A stretch of 33,038 nucleotides of DNA from Thiobacillus sp. (GTDB taxonomy: Bacteria; Pseudomonadota; Gammaproteobacteria; Burkholderiales; Thiobacillaceae): assembly GCA_013335435.1 (NCBI GenBank), contig JAAXVP010000003.1:1-33038 (forward strand), given 5' to 3'. Position numbers and translations under genes: made by a program. Of the stretch, positions 12,146 to 20,789 are shown in pieces (the stretch's first letter is position 1; each line of letters opens with the position of its first letter). Below the pieces are notes generated by a model, which was not told the DNA's origin, made no database searches, and saw only the letters and a program-made list of their open reading frames with translations.

Positions 12146-12233
12146 GCCCGCGAAGGCGGGCATCCAGTGCTTTTTCGGCTGGGTTCCCGCCGCAGCCTGC
12201 CCTCGAATGGGGTAATCGGGGGCGGGAACGACG
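12140..12233. repeat. REP-like composite palindromic repeat, copy A
   Basis: CGTCATGCCCGCGAAGGCGGGCATCCAG...CTGGGTTCCCGCC...GGCGGGAACGACG; same building blocks as 20705-20773; translates to HWMPAFAGMT. Confidence 0.75.
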
Positions 12234-12243
12234 TCAAAACCCA

Positions 12244-13677
12244 TCAGTCGTTGGCGTGCGCGACGATGACCGCCTTGACCTGCTCGATGTTGGCGTCGAG
12301 CACTTCATAGCGCTGCGGCCGGGACTCGATGTCGTCCAGCCCGGCCGGACGCTCCGGCTTGCGGCCCAGGGCCTCGACGATGGAGTCCTCGAACTTGGCC
12401 GGCAGGGCGGTCTCCAGGCAGACCATGGCGATGCCCGGCTCGCGGTGCGCCATGCCGACCTTGAGGCCGTCGGCGGTATGCGGGTCGATGACGGTGCCGA
12501 AGCGTTCCTCCGCCATGCGGATGGTGGCCATGCGGTCGGCATGGCTGCTCTTGCCGGATTCGAAGCCATAGTCGGCGACCCGGTCGAACAGGCCGTGCTG
12601 CTTGAGGTCGAAGGCGCCACCCTGGTCCACCGCGCGCCACAGCTCGCGCACCTTGTCACCGTCGCCGCCGGTGAGGTCGAAGATGAAGCGCTCGAAGTTG
12701 GAGGCCTTGGAGATGTCCATGGACGGGCTCGAGGTGTGTGCGGTCTCGGCCGAGGTGCGCGGCCGGTAGACGCCGGTGCGGAAGAACTCGTCGAGGACGT
12801 CGTTCTCGTTGGTGGCGACCACCAGCTTGGCGATGGGCAGGCCCATCTGGCGGGCGATGTGGCCGGCGCAGACGTCGCCGAAGTTGCCCGAGGGCACCGA
12901 GAAGGAGACCTTCTCGGAATTGTCCGCGGTGACCGCGAAATAGGCCTTGAAGTAGTAGATGCACTGGGCCGCCACGCGCGCCCAGTTGATCGAGTTGACC
13001 GCACCGATGCGATAGTGGGCCTTGAATTCGAGGTCGTTGGAGACCGCCTTGACGATGTCCTGGCAGTCGTCGAACACCCCGCGCACCACCAGGTTGTGGA
13101 TGTTGGCATCCTGCAGGCTGTACATCTGGGCCTGCTGGAAGGGGGTCATGCCCTCCACGGGCGAGAGCATGAACACGCGGACGTTGTGCTTGCCGCGCAT
13201 GGCGTACTCGGCCGCCGAACCGGTGTCGCCCGAGGTGGCGCCGAGGATGTTGATGTCCATCCCGGCCTTGTCGAGGGCGTACTCGAACAGGTTGCCGAGC
13301 AACTGCATGGCCATGTCCTTGAAGGCCAGGGTCGGTCCGTTGGACAGTTCCAAGGTGTAGAGGCCGTCCTCCAGCTTGCGCACCGGGGTGATCTGGCTGA
13401 AGTCGGAATCGGCGCGGCCGTGGCTGTAGGTCTCGGTCGTGTAGGTCTTGTCGACCAGCATCTTGAGGTCGGCGACCGGGATGTCGTCGGCCAGGCGAGA
13501 GAGCACGGTCAGGGCCAGCTCGCGATAGTCCATGCCGCGCATCACCGCGAGGTCGTCGGCGGAGAAAGACGGGTAGGCCTCCGGCATGTACAGGCCGCCG
13601 TCCGGAGCCAGGCCGCCGAGCAGGATTTGGGTGAAGGTTTGCGCGGGGGACAGGCCGCGGGTGCTGATGTAGTTCAT
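12244..13677 (-). CDS. thrC: Threonine synthase
   Basis: MNYISTRGLSPAQTFTQILLGGLAPDGGLYMPEAYP; SNGPTLAFKDMAMQLLGNLFEY PLP-lysine region. Confidence 0.95.
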   Translation of the reverse strand: MNYISTRGLSPAQTFTQILLGGLAPDGGLYMPEAYPSFSADDLAVMRGMDYRELALTVLSRLADDIPVADLKMLVDKTYTTETYSHGRADSDFSQITPVRKLEDGLYTLELSNGPTLAFKDMAMQLLGNLFEYALDKAGMDINILGATSGDTGSAAEYAMRGKHNVRVFMLSPVEGMTPFQQAQMYSLQDANIHNLVVRGVFDDCQDIVKAVSNDLEFKAHYRIGAVNSINWARVAAQCIYYFKAYFAVTADNSEKVSFSVPSGNFGDVCAGHIARQMGLPIAKLVVATNENDVLDEFFRTGVYRPRTSAETAHTSSPSMDISKASNFERFIFDLTGGDGDKVRELWRAVDQGGAFDLKQHGLFDRVADYGFESGKSSHADRMATIRMAEERFGTVIDPHTADGLKVGMAHREPGIAMVCLETALPAKFEDSIVEALGRKPERPAGLDDIESRPQRYEVLDANIEQVKAVIVAHAND

Positions 13678-13695
13678 GGTGCTTCCTTTGTCTCA

Positions 13696-13779
13696 GCCCC
13701 CTCACCCCAACCCCTCCCCCACGAGGGGGGAGGGGCCTTGCTCCCCTCTCCCTTTGCGGGAGAGGGGCCGGGGGGTGAC
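13696..13779. repeat. GC-rich double-palindrome intergenic repeat
   Basis: CCCCTCACCCCAACCCCTCCCCC-ACGA-GGGGGGAGGGGCC TTG CTCCCCTCTCCC-TTTGC-GGGAGAGGGGCCGGGGGGTGA in the hom-thrC gap. Confidence 0.7.
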
Positions 13780-13793
13780 GGGTGTTACGGCCC

Positions 13794-15107
13794 TCAGCCG
13801 TTCAACTCTTCCATCCGGATCCGCGTCACCTTGCCGCTGATGGAGTCCAGGGACTCGATCCTGGCGATGGCGGCGTCGACGTCCTTCTCCTTGGCGACAT
13901 GGGTCAGGATCACCACGTCGGTCTGGGACTGGCCCTCGGCCGGCTCCTTCTGCAGCATGGCGTCGATGGAGATGGCCCGGTCGGCCAGGATGCGGGTGAT
14001 GTCGGCCAGCACGCCCGGCTTGTCGGCGGCGGTCAGGCGCAGGTAGTAGGCGGTCTCCACCTCGGCCATGGGCAGGATGGCCAGGTCGGACATCTGGTCG
14101 GGCTGGAAGGCCAGGTGCGGCACTCGGTTGAGCGGGTCGGCGGTGTGCAGGCGGGTGACGTCGACCAGGTCGGCGATCACCGCGCTGGCGGTCGGCTCGG
14201 CGCCGGCGCCCTTGCCGTAGTAGAGGGTGGCGCCGACGGCGTCACCCCAGACCAGGACCGCGTTCATGGCGCCTTCGACGTTGGCGATCAGGCGCTTGCT
14301 CGGGATCAGGGTCGGGTGCACGCGCAGCTCGACGCCGTTGGCGCGGCGCTTGGCGATGCCCAGCAGCTTGATGCGGTAGCCCAGTTCCTCGGCGTACTTG
14401 ATGTCGGCGGCGTCGAGCTTGGAGATGCCCTCGATGTGGGCCTTGTCGAACTGCATCGGGATGCCGAAGGCGATCGCCGACATGATGGTGGCCTTGTGGG
14501 CGGCGTCGACGCCCTCGATGTCGAAGGTCGGGTCGGCCTCGGCGTAGCCCAGGCGCTGGGCCTCGGCCAGGACGTCGGCGAAGGCCAGGCCCTTGTCGCG
14601 CATCTCGGACAGGATGAAGTTGGTGGTGCCGTTGATGATGCCGGCCAACCACTGGATGCGGTTGGCCGACAGGCCCTCGCGCAGGGCCTTGATGATCGGG
14701 ATGCCGCCGGCCACGGCGGCCTCGAAGGCGACCATGACGCCCTTCTTCTGGGCGGCGGCGAAGATCTCGTTGCCATGCACCGCGAGCAAGGCCTTGTTGG
14801 CGGTGACCACGTGCTTGCCGTTCTCGATCGCCTTCAGGACCAGGTCCTTGGCCACGGTGTAGCCGCCGATCAGCTCGACGACGATGTCGACTTCGGGGTC
14901 GGCGACCACGGCATAGGCGTCGTCGGTGACCTTGGCGTTGCCGCCGGTGACGCTGCGGGCGAGTTCCAGATTGCGGTCGGCGACGTGGCTGATGCGGATG
15001 GGACGACCGGCACGCCGGGTGATTTCCTCCTCGTTGCGCTTGAGGACGGTCCAGGTACCGCCGCCGACGGTGCCGATGCCGAGCAGGCCTACGTTGATGG
15101 GTTTCAT
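13794..15107 (-). CDS. hom: Homoserine dehydrogenase (with ACT domain)
   Basis: MKPINVGLLGIGTVGGGTW; GIINGTTNFILSEM; C-terminal ACT domain. Confidence 0.95.
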   Translation of the reverse strand: MKPINVGLLGIGTVGGGTWTVLKRNEEEITRRAGRPIRISHVADRNLELARSVTGGNAKVTDDAYAVVADPEVDIVVELIGGYTVAKDLVLKAIENGKHVVTANKALLAVHGNEIFAAAQKKGVMVAFEAAVAGGIPIIKALREGLSANRIQWLAGIINGTTNFILSEMRDKGLAFADVLAEAQRLGYAEADPTFDIEGVDAAHKATIMSAIAFGIPMQFDKAHIEGISKLDAADIKYAEELGYRIKLLGIAKRRANGVELRVHPTLIPSKRLIANVEGAMNAVLVWGDAVGATLYYGKGAGAEPTASAVIADLVDVTRLHTADPLNRVPHLAFQPDQMSDLAILPMAEVETAYYLRLTAADKPGVLADITRILADRAISIDAMLQKEPAEGQSQTDVVILTHVAKEKDVDAAIARIESLDSISGKVTRIRMEELNG

Positions 15108-15129
15108 ATCGATTTTTCGTTCAGTTCAA

Positions 15130-16365
15130 TCAGGTCGAGCGGCGCTTGCGATAATTGTGCAGGAAGCGTTCCATGCGCTGGAAGGATTCGCGCAGCACCT
15201 CTTCGTGGGGCAGGAAGACGGCCCGGAAGTGATCCGGGTTGGGCCAGTTGAAACCGGTGCCCTGGACCACCAGGACCTTCTCCTCTTCCAGCATTTCGAG
15301 GATGAATTGCTGGTCGTTCTGGATCGGGTAGACCTGGGGATCGAGGCGCGGGAACAGGTACAGGGTCGCCTTGGGCTTGACGCAGGACACCCCCGGGATG
15401 GCGTTGAGCATCTCCCAGGCGATGTCGCGCTGGCGGGTCAGGCGGCCGTCCGGGGCGACCAGCTCGTTGATGCTCTGGTAACCGCCCAATGCGGTCTGGA
15501 TGGCATGCTGGGCCGGCACGTTCGAGCACAGGCGCATCGAGGCCAGCATGGTCAGGCCCTCGATGAAATCGCCGGCATGGCGCTTCTCGCCCGACAGCAC
15601 CACCCAGCCGGCCCGGTAGCCGCAGGAACGGTAGTTCTTGGACAGGCCGTTGTAGGTCAGGATCAGGAGGTCGTCGGCCAGCGAGGCGAGCGCGGTGTGC
15701 TTGCCGCCGTCGTAGAGCATCTTGTCGTAGATCTCGTCGGCGCAGATCACCAACTGGTGCTGGCGGGCGATCTCGATCAAGCCCTTGAGCAGGTCGTCCG
15801 GGTAGAGGGCGCCGGTCGGGTTGTTCGGGTTGATGATGACGATGGCCTTGGTGTGCGGCGTGATCTTGGCCCGGATGTCGTCCAGGTCGGGCAGCCAGCC
15901 GGCGCCTTCGTCGCACAGGTAGTGGCGCGGCGTGCCGCCGGCCAGGGTGACCCCGGCGGTCCAGAGCGGGTAGTCCGGTGCCGGCAGGAGCACTTCGTCG
16001 CCGGTATCGAGCAGGGCCTGCATGGTCATCACGATCAGCTCGGAGACGCCGTTGCCGATGTAGATGTCCTCGATCTGCACACCCTTGACGCCCAGGCGCT
16101 GGGTCTCGTGCATGATTGCCTTGCGGGCCGAGAACAGGCCCTTGGAGTCGCAGTAGCCAGCCGCGTCGGGCAGGTTGCGGATGACGTCCTGGACGATCTC
16201 CTCCGGGGCGTCGAAGCCGAACGGGGCCAGGTTGCCGATATTCAGCTTGAGGATGCGGTGGCCCTCCTCCTCCAGCTGCTTGGCGCGAGCCATGACCGGG
16301 CCGCGGATGTCGTAGCAGACATTGGCGAGCTTGGCGGACTTTTTCAGGGGGCGCAGGTGGTGCAT
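15130..16365 (-). CDS. Alanine/aspartate-type PLP aminotransferase (AlaA/AlaC-like)
   Basis: LLPAPDYPLWTAGVTLAGG, IVIINPNNPTGALY, YNGLSKNYRSCGYRAGW. Start near 16365 (or GTG at 16389) rather than 16551. Confidence 0.9.
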   Translation of the reverse strand: MHHLRPLKKSAKLANVCYDIRGPVMARAKQLEEEGHRILKLNIGNLAPFGFDAPEEIVQDVIRNLPDAAGYCDSKGLFSARKAIMHETQRLGVKGVQIEDIYIGNGVSELIVMTMQALLDTGDEVLLPAPDYPLWTAGVTLAGGTPRHYLCDEGAGWLPDLDDIRAKITPHTKAIVIINPNNPTGALYPDDLLKGLIEIARQHQLVICADEIYDKMLYDGGKHTALASLADDLLILTYNGLSKNYRSCGYRAGWVVLSGEKRHAGDFIEGLTMLASMRLCSNVPAQHAIQTALGGYQSINELVAPDGRLTRQRDIAWEMLNAIPGVSCVKPKATLYLFPRLDPQVYPIQNDQQFILEMLEEEKVLVVQGTGFNWPNPDHFRAVFLPHEEVLRESFQRMERFLHNYRKRRST

Positions 16366-16507
16366 CTTGGGGGTCGGGTTGGCAGTCACGCGCGACCGTC
16401 CTTTCGGGACGATCGGGGGGCGGAACGCGGAGATTTGTCCATTCGGGGGCGGAGGCCGTTCTATAAAGCGTGTAATCTTACCCGACGGCCCACCATCCCG
16501 AAACACC

Positions 16508-16879
16508 ATGAAGCTGCAACTGTCCCATCCCGCCGGCATCAACCTGATCACCGCCTACGGCGACGGTTTCGTCGAGATCAACCGCGAACGCCGCTCGACC
16601 AGCCTGATCCTGCTCCCCGACCACCTGGCCGACTGGCCGGTCGCCCGCTTCGACGACCTCGCCGCCGGCAGCCTGGCCGGACTGGTCGAACTGCGTCCGA
16701 GCCTGGTCCTGCTCGGCACCGGCCGCCGGCACCGCTTCCCGCGTCCGGACCTGTACCGCGACCTGGTCGCCGCCGGCATCGGCCTGGAGCACATGGACAC
16801 CGGCGCCGCCTGCCGGACCTACAACATCCTGGCCGGGGAAGGCCGCGCCGTGGCCGCGGCGCTGATCGTCGAGGACTGA
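16508..16879 (+). CDS. Mth938-like domain (DUF498) protein
   Basis: LVLLGTGRRHRFPRPDLYRDLVAAGIGLEHMDTGAACRTYNILAGEGRAVAAALIVED. Confidence 0.9.
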   Translation: MKLQLSHPAGINLITAYGDGFVEINRERRSTSLILLPDHLADWPVARFDDLAAGSLAGLVELRPSLVLLGTGRRHRFPRPDLYRDLVAAGIGLEHMDTGAACRTYNILAGEGRAVAAALIVED

Positions 16880-16920
16880 ACCCATGCCGCGGGGCCGGCC
16901 GACACCGGCCCCGGTCAAGC

Positions 16921-17610
16921 TCAGGCGGTGGTGGAAAAACCACCCAGGCTGGCCTGAAAGGCTTCCGGACCGTAGGCGCGCATCAGTTCCATGACCATGC
17001 GCAGCAAGTTGACGTCGTTGGCGGTCTGGCTGCCGGACGTCGCGGTGCCGGACGTGCTTGTGTCGGCCGTGCTTGTGTCGGCCGTGCCCGTGGCGCTGGA
17101 CTTGCTGGCCTGGTCGAACGCCATCGCCTCGGCGAAGCTGACCTTGCCGTTGCCGTCGCTGTCGGCGGATTCGAAGTTGTCGACGATCTCGGAGATCAAC
17201 CCGGAACGCTCGCTGTCCGTACTGCCGATTTCGTCGAGCTGGCTTTGCAGTTCGTCCAGGGTGAAGCCCTCGTCGGCGGCGCCGCCTGCCGGCGGCGGTG
17301 GCGGCAGGCCGCCCATCCCCCCCATCCGGCCCATGCGCATGCCGTTGTACTGGCTGTTCAGTTCGTCGGCGAGTTTCTGCAGGCTGCTGGTCAACTCGTC
17401 CTGGGTCACCTTGCCGTCGCTGTCGCCGTCCAACTGGCCGAACACCTCGTCGATGCTGAGGGTGTCCTCGGTATCCGAAAGACTGCTTACCCCGGAGAGG
17501 GCGGACTCCAGGTCGAGCTTGTCGAAATAGCCCTGGTTCTTGCTGTCCAGTTTGGAGAACAACGTGCTCGCCAACTGCGAGGTATAACTGCTGCTGATGC
17601 CACTGATCAT
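16921..17610 (-). CDS. EF-hand calcium-binding protein
   Basis: EF-hand loops DGDSDGKVTQDEL and DSDGNGKVSFAEA plus degenerate DSKNQGYFDKLDLE; start MISGISSSYTSQ preceded by GGAGCC. Confidence 0.85.
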   Translation of the reverse strand: MISGISSSYTSQLASTLFSKLDSKNQGYFDKLDLESALSGVSSLSDTEDTLSIDEVFGQLDGDSDGKVTQDELTSSLQKLADELNSQYNGMRMGRMGGMGGLPPPPPAGGAADEGFTLDELQSQLDEIGSTDSERSGLISEIVDNFESADSDGNGKVSFAEAMAFDQASKSSATGTADTSTADTSTSGTATSGSQTANDVNLLRMVMELMRAYGPEAFQASLGGFSTTA

Positions 17611-17761
17611 TATCGGCTCCTTGGCTGACATGAACGATTCGGCCTCCCTGCCGGGAAGCCGCCCTGTCCGGCCGCACGCCGCGCTGCCCGCGAAGGCGTG
17701 CCGGACATCCCTCCATGTGCAAGATATCGGCCAGTAAGCCGTTCAATTGGCAGCGTTTTTT

Positions 17762-17786
17762 GTTAAGCCAGGTAAAAAATTGTTAA
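17762..17786. promoter_or_regulatory. CpxR-like box cluster, three half-sites at 10-bp phasing
   Basis: GTTAA-gccag-GTAAA-aaatt-GTTAA, ~150 bp upstream of the EF-hand gene. Confidence 0.55.
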
Positions 17787-17936
17787 GCCGGTTCGGCAAA
17801 TGCTCTCGAATCCCCCGGCCTGCCCGGCCATGCGGCCTATCCGCCCGGACGACCGGCAATTACGGCAGCCGAGATGACAGAAAAACGTCTGACTTAACAA
17901 TGGCTTGCGACAAACCGGCAAGTATTGCCGCACCCC

Positions 17937-18683
17937 TTACCCGACCGCCTGGTAGCGGAGCGTGCTGTCGCCGCAAAAATCGCCGGCGCCGACATGGGTC
18001 AACCGGCTCTTGAGATCGAGCCAGATTTCGCCCCCCAGGTCGCGCCAGCGCCGGCAAAAGGCATAGTCCTCGCTCAGGTACTCCCCGGTTTCCGGGTCGA
18101 TCATCGGCTCGAACAAGGCGTAGCGGTTGTCCGCCCCGGGCGCGTTCCGGTCCTGGGCGTGGATCGTGCGAAACTTCAGTTCCGGGTGCGCCTGGGCCAG
18201 CCGCTCGACGACCCGGCGCTTGACCAGCAGGAAGCCGGTGCCGGCATAGCGGGCGGTGGCGAAGTCGTCCTCGATGCGCAGGTCGCCGCCCTGGCACAGG
18301 GTACCGACGAAATTCAGGCCCGCCGTGCTGGCCGACTCGCCCCGCGCCTGGCGCTCGGCCAAGCGATCCCAGTCGATTTCCTTGATCGGATACATGGCCG
18401 CCGTGAAGTCCTTGTCCTGGCGGAACAGACGGGCGAACTGCTCGGGATCGAAGCCGATGTCGCTGTCGATGAACATCAGGTGGCTGGCGTCCTGGTTGTC
18501 GAGGAACTTGGCGACCAGGGTCGCGCGCGCCCGGGTGATCAGGGCATCGTTGCCGAGCAGCATGAGCTGCAGCTCGATCTGGTCGCCAGCCGCGACCATC
18601 AGGCGCATCACCGAGAGCATGTAGACCTGGGTCAGCAGGCCGCCGAAACAGGGTGTGGCGATCACGACGACAGGTTTGGGCAT
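17937..18683 (-). CDS. Glycosyltransferase-like (GT-A fold) protein
   Basis: MPKPVVVIATPCFGG...GNDALITRARATLVAKFLD...HLMFIDSDIGFDPEQFARL (DxD-like motif). Confidence 0.65.
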   Translation of the reverse strand: MPKPVVVIATPCFGGLLTQVYMLSVMRLMVAAGDQIELQLMLLGNDALITRARATLVAKFLDNQDASHLMFIDSDIGFDPEQFARLFRQDKDFTAAMYPIKEIDWDRLAERQARGESASTAGLNFVGTLCQGGDLRIEDDFATARYAGTGFLLVKRRVVERLAQAHPELKFRTIHAQDRNAPGADNRYALFEPMIDPETGEYLSEDYAFCRRWRDLGGEIWLDLKSRLTHVGAGDFCGDSTLRYQAVG

Positions 18684-18749
18684 CGCGCTGCCCCTCTTTT
18701 TCCAGGCACCCGGAGCGGGTGCGACCGCAGGATTTTTCGGCACCCGCCT

Positions 18750-18833
18750 GTTAATCGCCGTTAAGGAAAGGCAAATATTTGTTAAGCACGCGCCGCCTTC
18801 GGGCGGGGGGCGCAACCTGTTAAATCTTGTAAA
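18750..18833. promoter_or_regulatory. CpxR-like boxes in divergent promoter region
   Basis: GTTAA-tcgcc-GTTAA (18750-18764), GTTAA (18781-18785), GTTAA-atctt-GTAAA (18819-18833). Confidence 0.55.
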
Positions 18834-18911
18834 TACGCCTGCTCGGCGGCGCTTGCCACCGGCAAGTCTGGCTATCATCCTGGCCGGTGTTAGCAAGGAG
18901 GCGTATTCCCG

Positions 18912-19595
18912 ATGGCCAAAGTGTTGCTGGTCGACGACGATACCGAACTGGTCGGCATGTTGGCCGACTATCTGACCGGCGAGGGGTTTGAGGTGGCCAT
19001 GGCCCACAACGGCGAGGACGGCCTGGCCCTGGCCCTGGGTGGCGCTTACGCGATCGCCGTCCTGGACGTCATGATGCCGCGCCTGAACGGCATCGAGGTG
19101 CTCACCGAGCTACGCAAGCACAGCGCCCTGCCGGTGCTCATGCTCACGGCACGCGGCGACGACACCGACCGCATCGTCGGCCTGGAACTGGGCGCCGACG
19201 ACTATGTCGCCAAGCCGTGCACCGCCCGCGAGCTGACCGCGCGCATCCGCGCCATCCTGCGCCGGTCCGGCGGGCGCGACCCGTCGGGAACCCAGCCGAT
19301 CGTCGCGGGCCGGCTTACCCTGTTGCCCGAACAACGCCTGGCGCGCTGGGACGAGCATCCGATCGAGCTGACCAGCACCGAATTCAACCTGCTCGAAGTC
19401 CTGGCCCGCAACGCCGGCCGCACGGTCAGCAAGACCGAGTTGTCGGAGCAGGGCCTGGGCCGCCCCCTGGCCAAGTTCGACCGCAGCATCGAAGTGCACC
19501 TGAGCCGCATCCGCGACAAGCTCGGCCTCCTGGCCGACGGCCGTTCCTGCATCCAGACCGTATTCAGGCAGGGCTACCAGTTCATTTGGGACTGA
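18912..19595 (+). CDS. OmpR-family response regulator, CpxR-like
   Basis: MAKVLLVDDDTELVGMLADYL; VLDVMMPRLNG; PVLMLTARGDDTDRIVGLELGADDYVAKP; winged-helix C-terminus LSRIRDKLG...IQTVFRQGYQF. Confidence 0.95.
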   Translation: MAKVLLVDDDTELVGMLADYLTGEGFEVAMAHNGEDGLALALGGAYAIAVLDVMMPRLNGIEVLTELRKHSALPVLMLTARGDDTDRIVGLELGADDYVAKPCTARELTARIRAILRRSGGRDPSGTQPIVAGRLTLLPEQRLARWDEHPIELTSTEFNLLEVLARNAGRTVSKTELSEQGLGRPLAKFDRSIEVHLSRIRDKLGLLADGRSCIQTVFRQGYQFIWD

Positions 19596-19596
19596 C

Positions 19597-20673
19597 ATGG
19601 GCCGCCTGTTCCGGAAATTCTTCCTTACCCTGTTCCTGGCCCAGCTGGTCACCCTGGCGGTAGTCAGCTCCCTGTTCTGGTTCCTGGCGCCCATGCACGG
19701 TCCGGGCCGGCCGCCGCCGCCCGGCATGGCCCAGCGCGGCGGCCCCCACCCGCCGCCACCCCGGCCGGGCGGGTTCCCCGTCCTCCCGGCCGGGGTCGGT
19801 CTGCTGGCCAGCGTTGCCTTCGCCTTCCTGCTCGCCCGCCATCTGGCGAAACCGATCGTCGGGTTGCGTACGGCCTTCCGCGAGGTCGCCCGGGGCAATT
19901 TCGAAGTCAGCCTGGCGCACGACCTGGCCGGCCGCGACGACGAACTGGCCGACCTGGGGCGCGATTTCGACCGCACCGCGCAACAGCTCAAGGGCCTGAT
20001 CGGCAGCCAGCGCCGCCTGCTCCACGACGTTTCCCACGAGGTCCGCTCGCCCCTGGCCCGCATGCAGTTGGCCATCGACCTGGCCCGCCAGCAGCCGGAC
20101 AAGACGGGCGCCGCGATCGAGCGGATCGAACTGGAATCGGCCCGGATCGACCGCCTGATGGAGGAACTGCTCACCCTCTCCCGCCTGGAGGCGCGCGCCT
20201 ATGGCGAGTTGACCGATACCGTCGACCTGATCGAAATTCTGACGGAAATCGTCGCCGATGCCCGTTTCGAGGCTGCCGCGCGCGGTTGCACGGTCGAGTT
20301 GGCCATGTCCGGACAGGCCCAGACCAGGGGACGCGCGGAATTGCTGCAACGGGCGATCGAAAACGTCGTCCGCAATGCGGTCCGCCACACCTTCGAGGGC
20401 ACCCGGATCGACATCGCCCTGCACCGGCGGGACGACGACATCGTCCTCGACATCGCCGACGACGGCCCCGGCGTGCCGGAAGCGGCCCTGGCGGCGATGT
20501 TCGAACCCTTCGTGCGTTTCCGCGAGGAGCGTGGCAACGACGGTTACGGCCTCGGCCTCGCCATCACGCGCGAGGTCGTCGAGGCGCACGGCGGCCGAAT
20601 CCGGGCGCTGAACCGGGAGACCGGTGGACTGCAGGTGGAAATCGAGCTGCCCGCAGCCGGGACAGCCGTGTGA
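19597..20673 (+). CDS. Sensor histidine kinase, CpxA-like, with Pro/Gly/His-rich periplasmic loop
   Basis: HAMP, DVSHEVRSPLARMQLAI H-box, DDGPGVP, GYGLGLAI; short loop MHGPGRPPPPGMAQRGGPHPPPPRPGG between TMs. Confidence 0.95.
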   Translation: MGRLFRKFFLTLFLAQLVTLAVVSSLFWFLAPMHGPGRPPPPGMAQRGGPHPPPPRPGGFPVLPAGVGLLASVAFAFLLARHLAKPIVGLRTAFREVARGNFEVSLAHDLAGRDDELADLGRDFDRTAQQLKGLIGSQRRLLHDVSHEVRSPLARMQLAIDLARQQPDKTGAAIERIELESARIDRLMEELLTLSRLEARAYGELTDTVDLIEILTEIVADARFEAAARGCTVELAMSGQAQTRGRAELLQRAIENVVRNAVRHTFEGTRIDIALHRRDDDIVLDIADDGPGVPEAALAAMFEPFVRFREERGNDGYGLGLAITREVVEAHGGRIRALNRETGGLQVEIELPAAGTAV

Positions 20674-20704
20674 CGCCCAGGGAGACGCTGATCGATTCTG
20701 GTTT

Positions 20705-20773
20705 CGTCGTTCCCGCACAGGCGGGAACCCAGTCAAATCGATGGGCTGGATGCCCGCCTGCGCGGGCATGACG
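20705..20773. repeat. REP-like composite palindromic repeat, copy B (inverted arrangement of copy A)
   Basis: CGTCGTTCCCGCACAGGCGGGAACCCAG tcaaatcgatggg CTGGATGCCCGCCTGCGCGGGCATGACG. Confidence 0.8.
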
Positions 20774-20789
20774 AAAAATAAGCGTTTCC

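Noticed and set aside
17057-17095. GTGCTTGTGTCGGCC tandem repeat in the EF-hand gene
   Set aside because: Just two copies encoding TADTS; an ordinary low-complexity linker.
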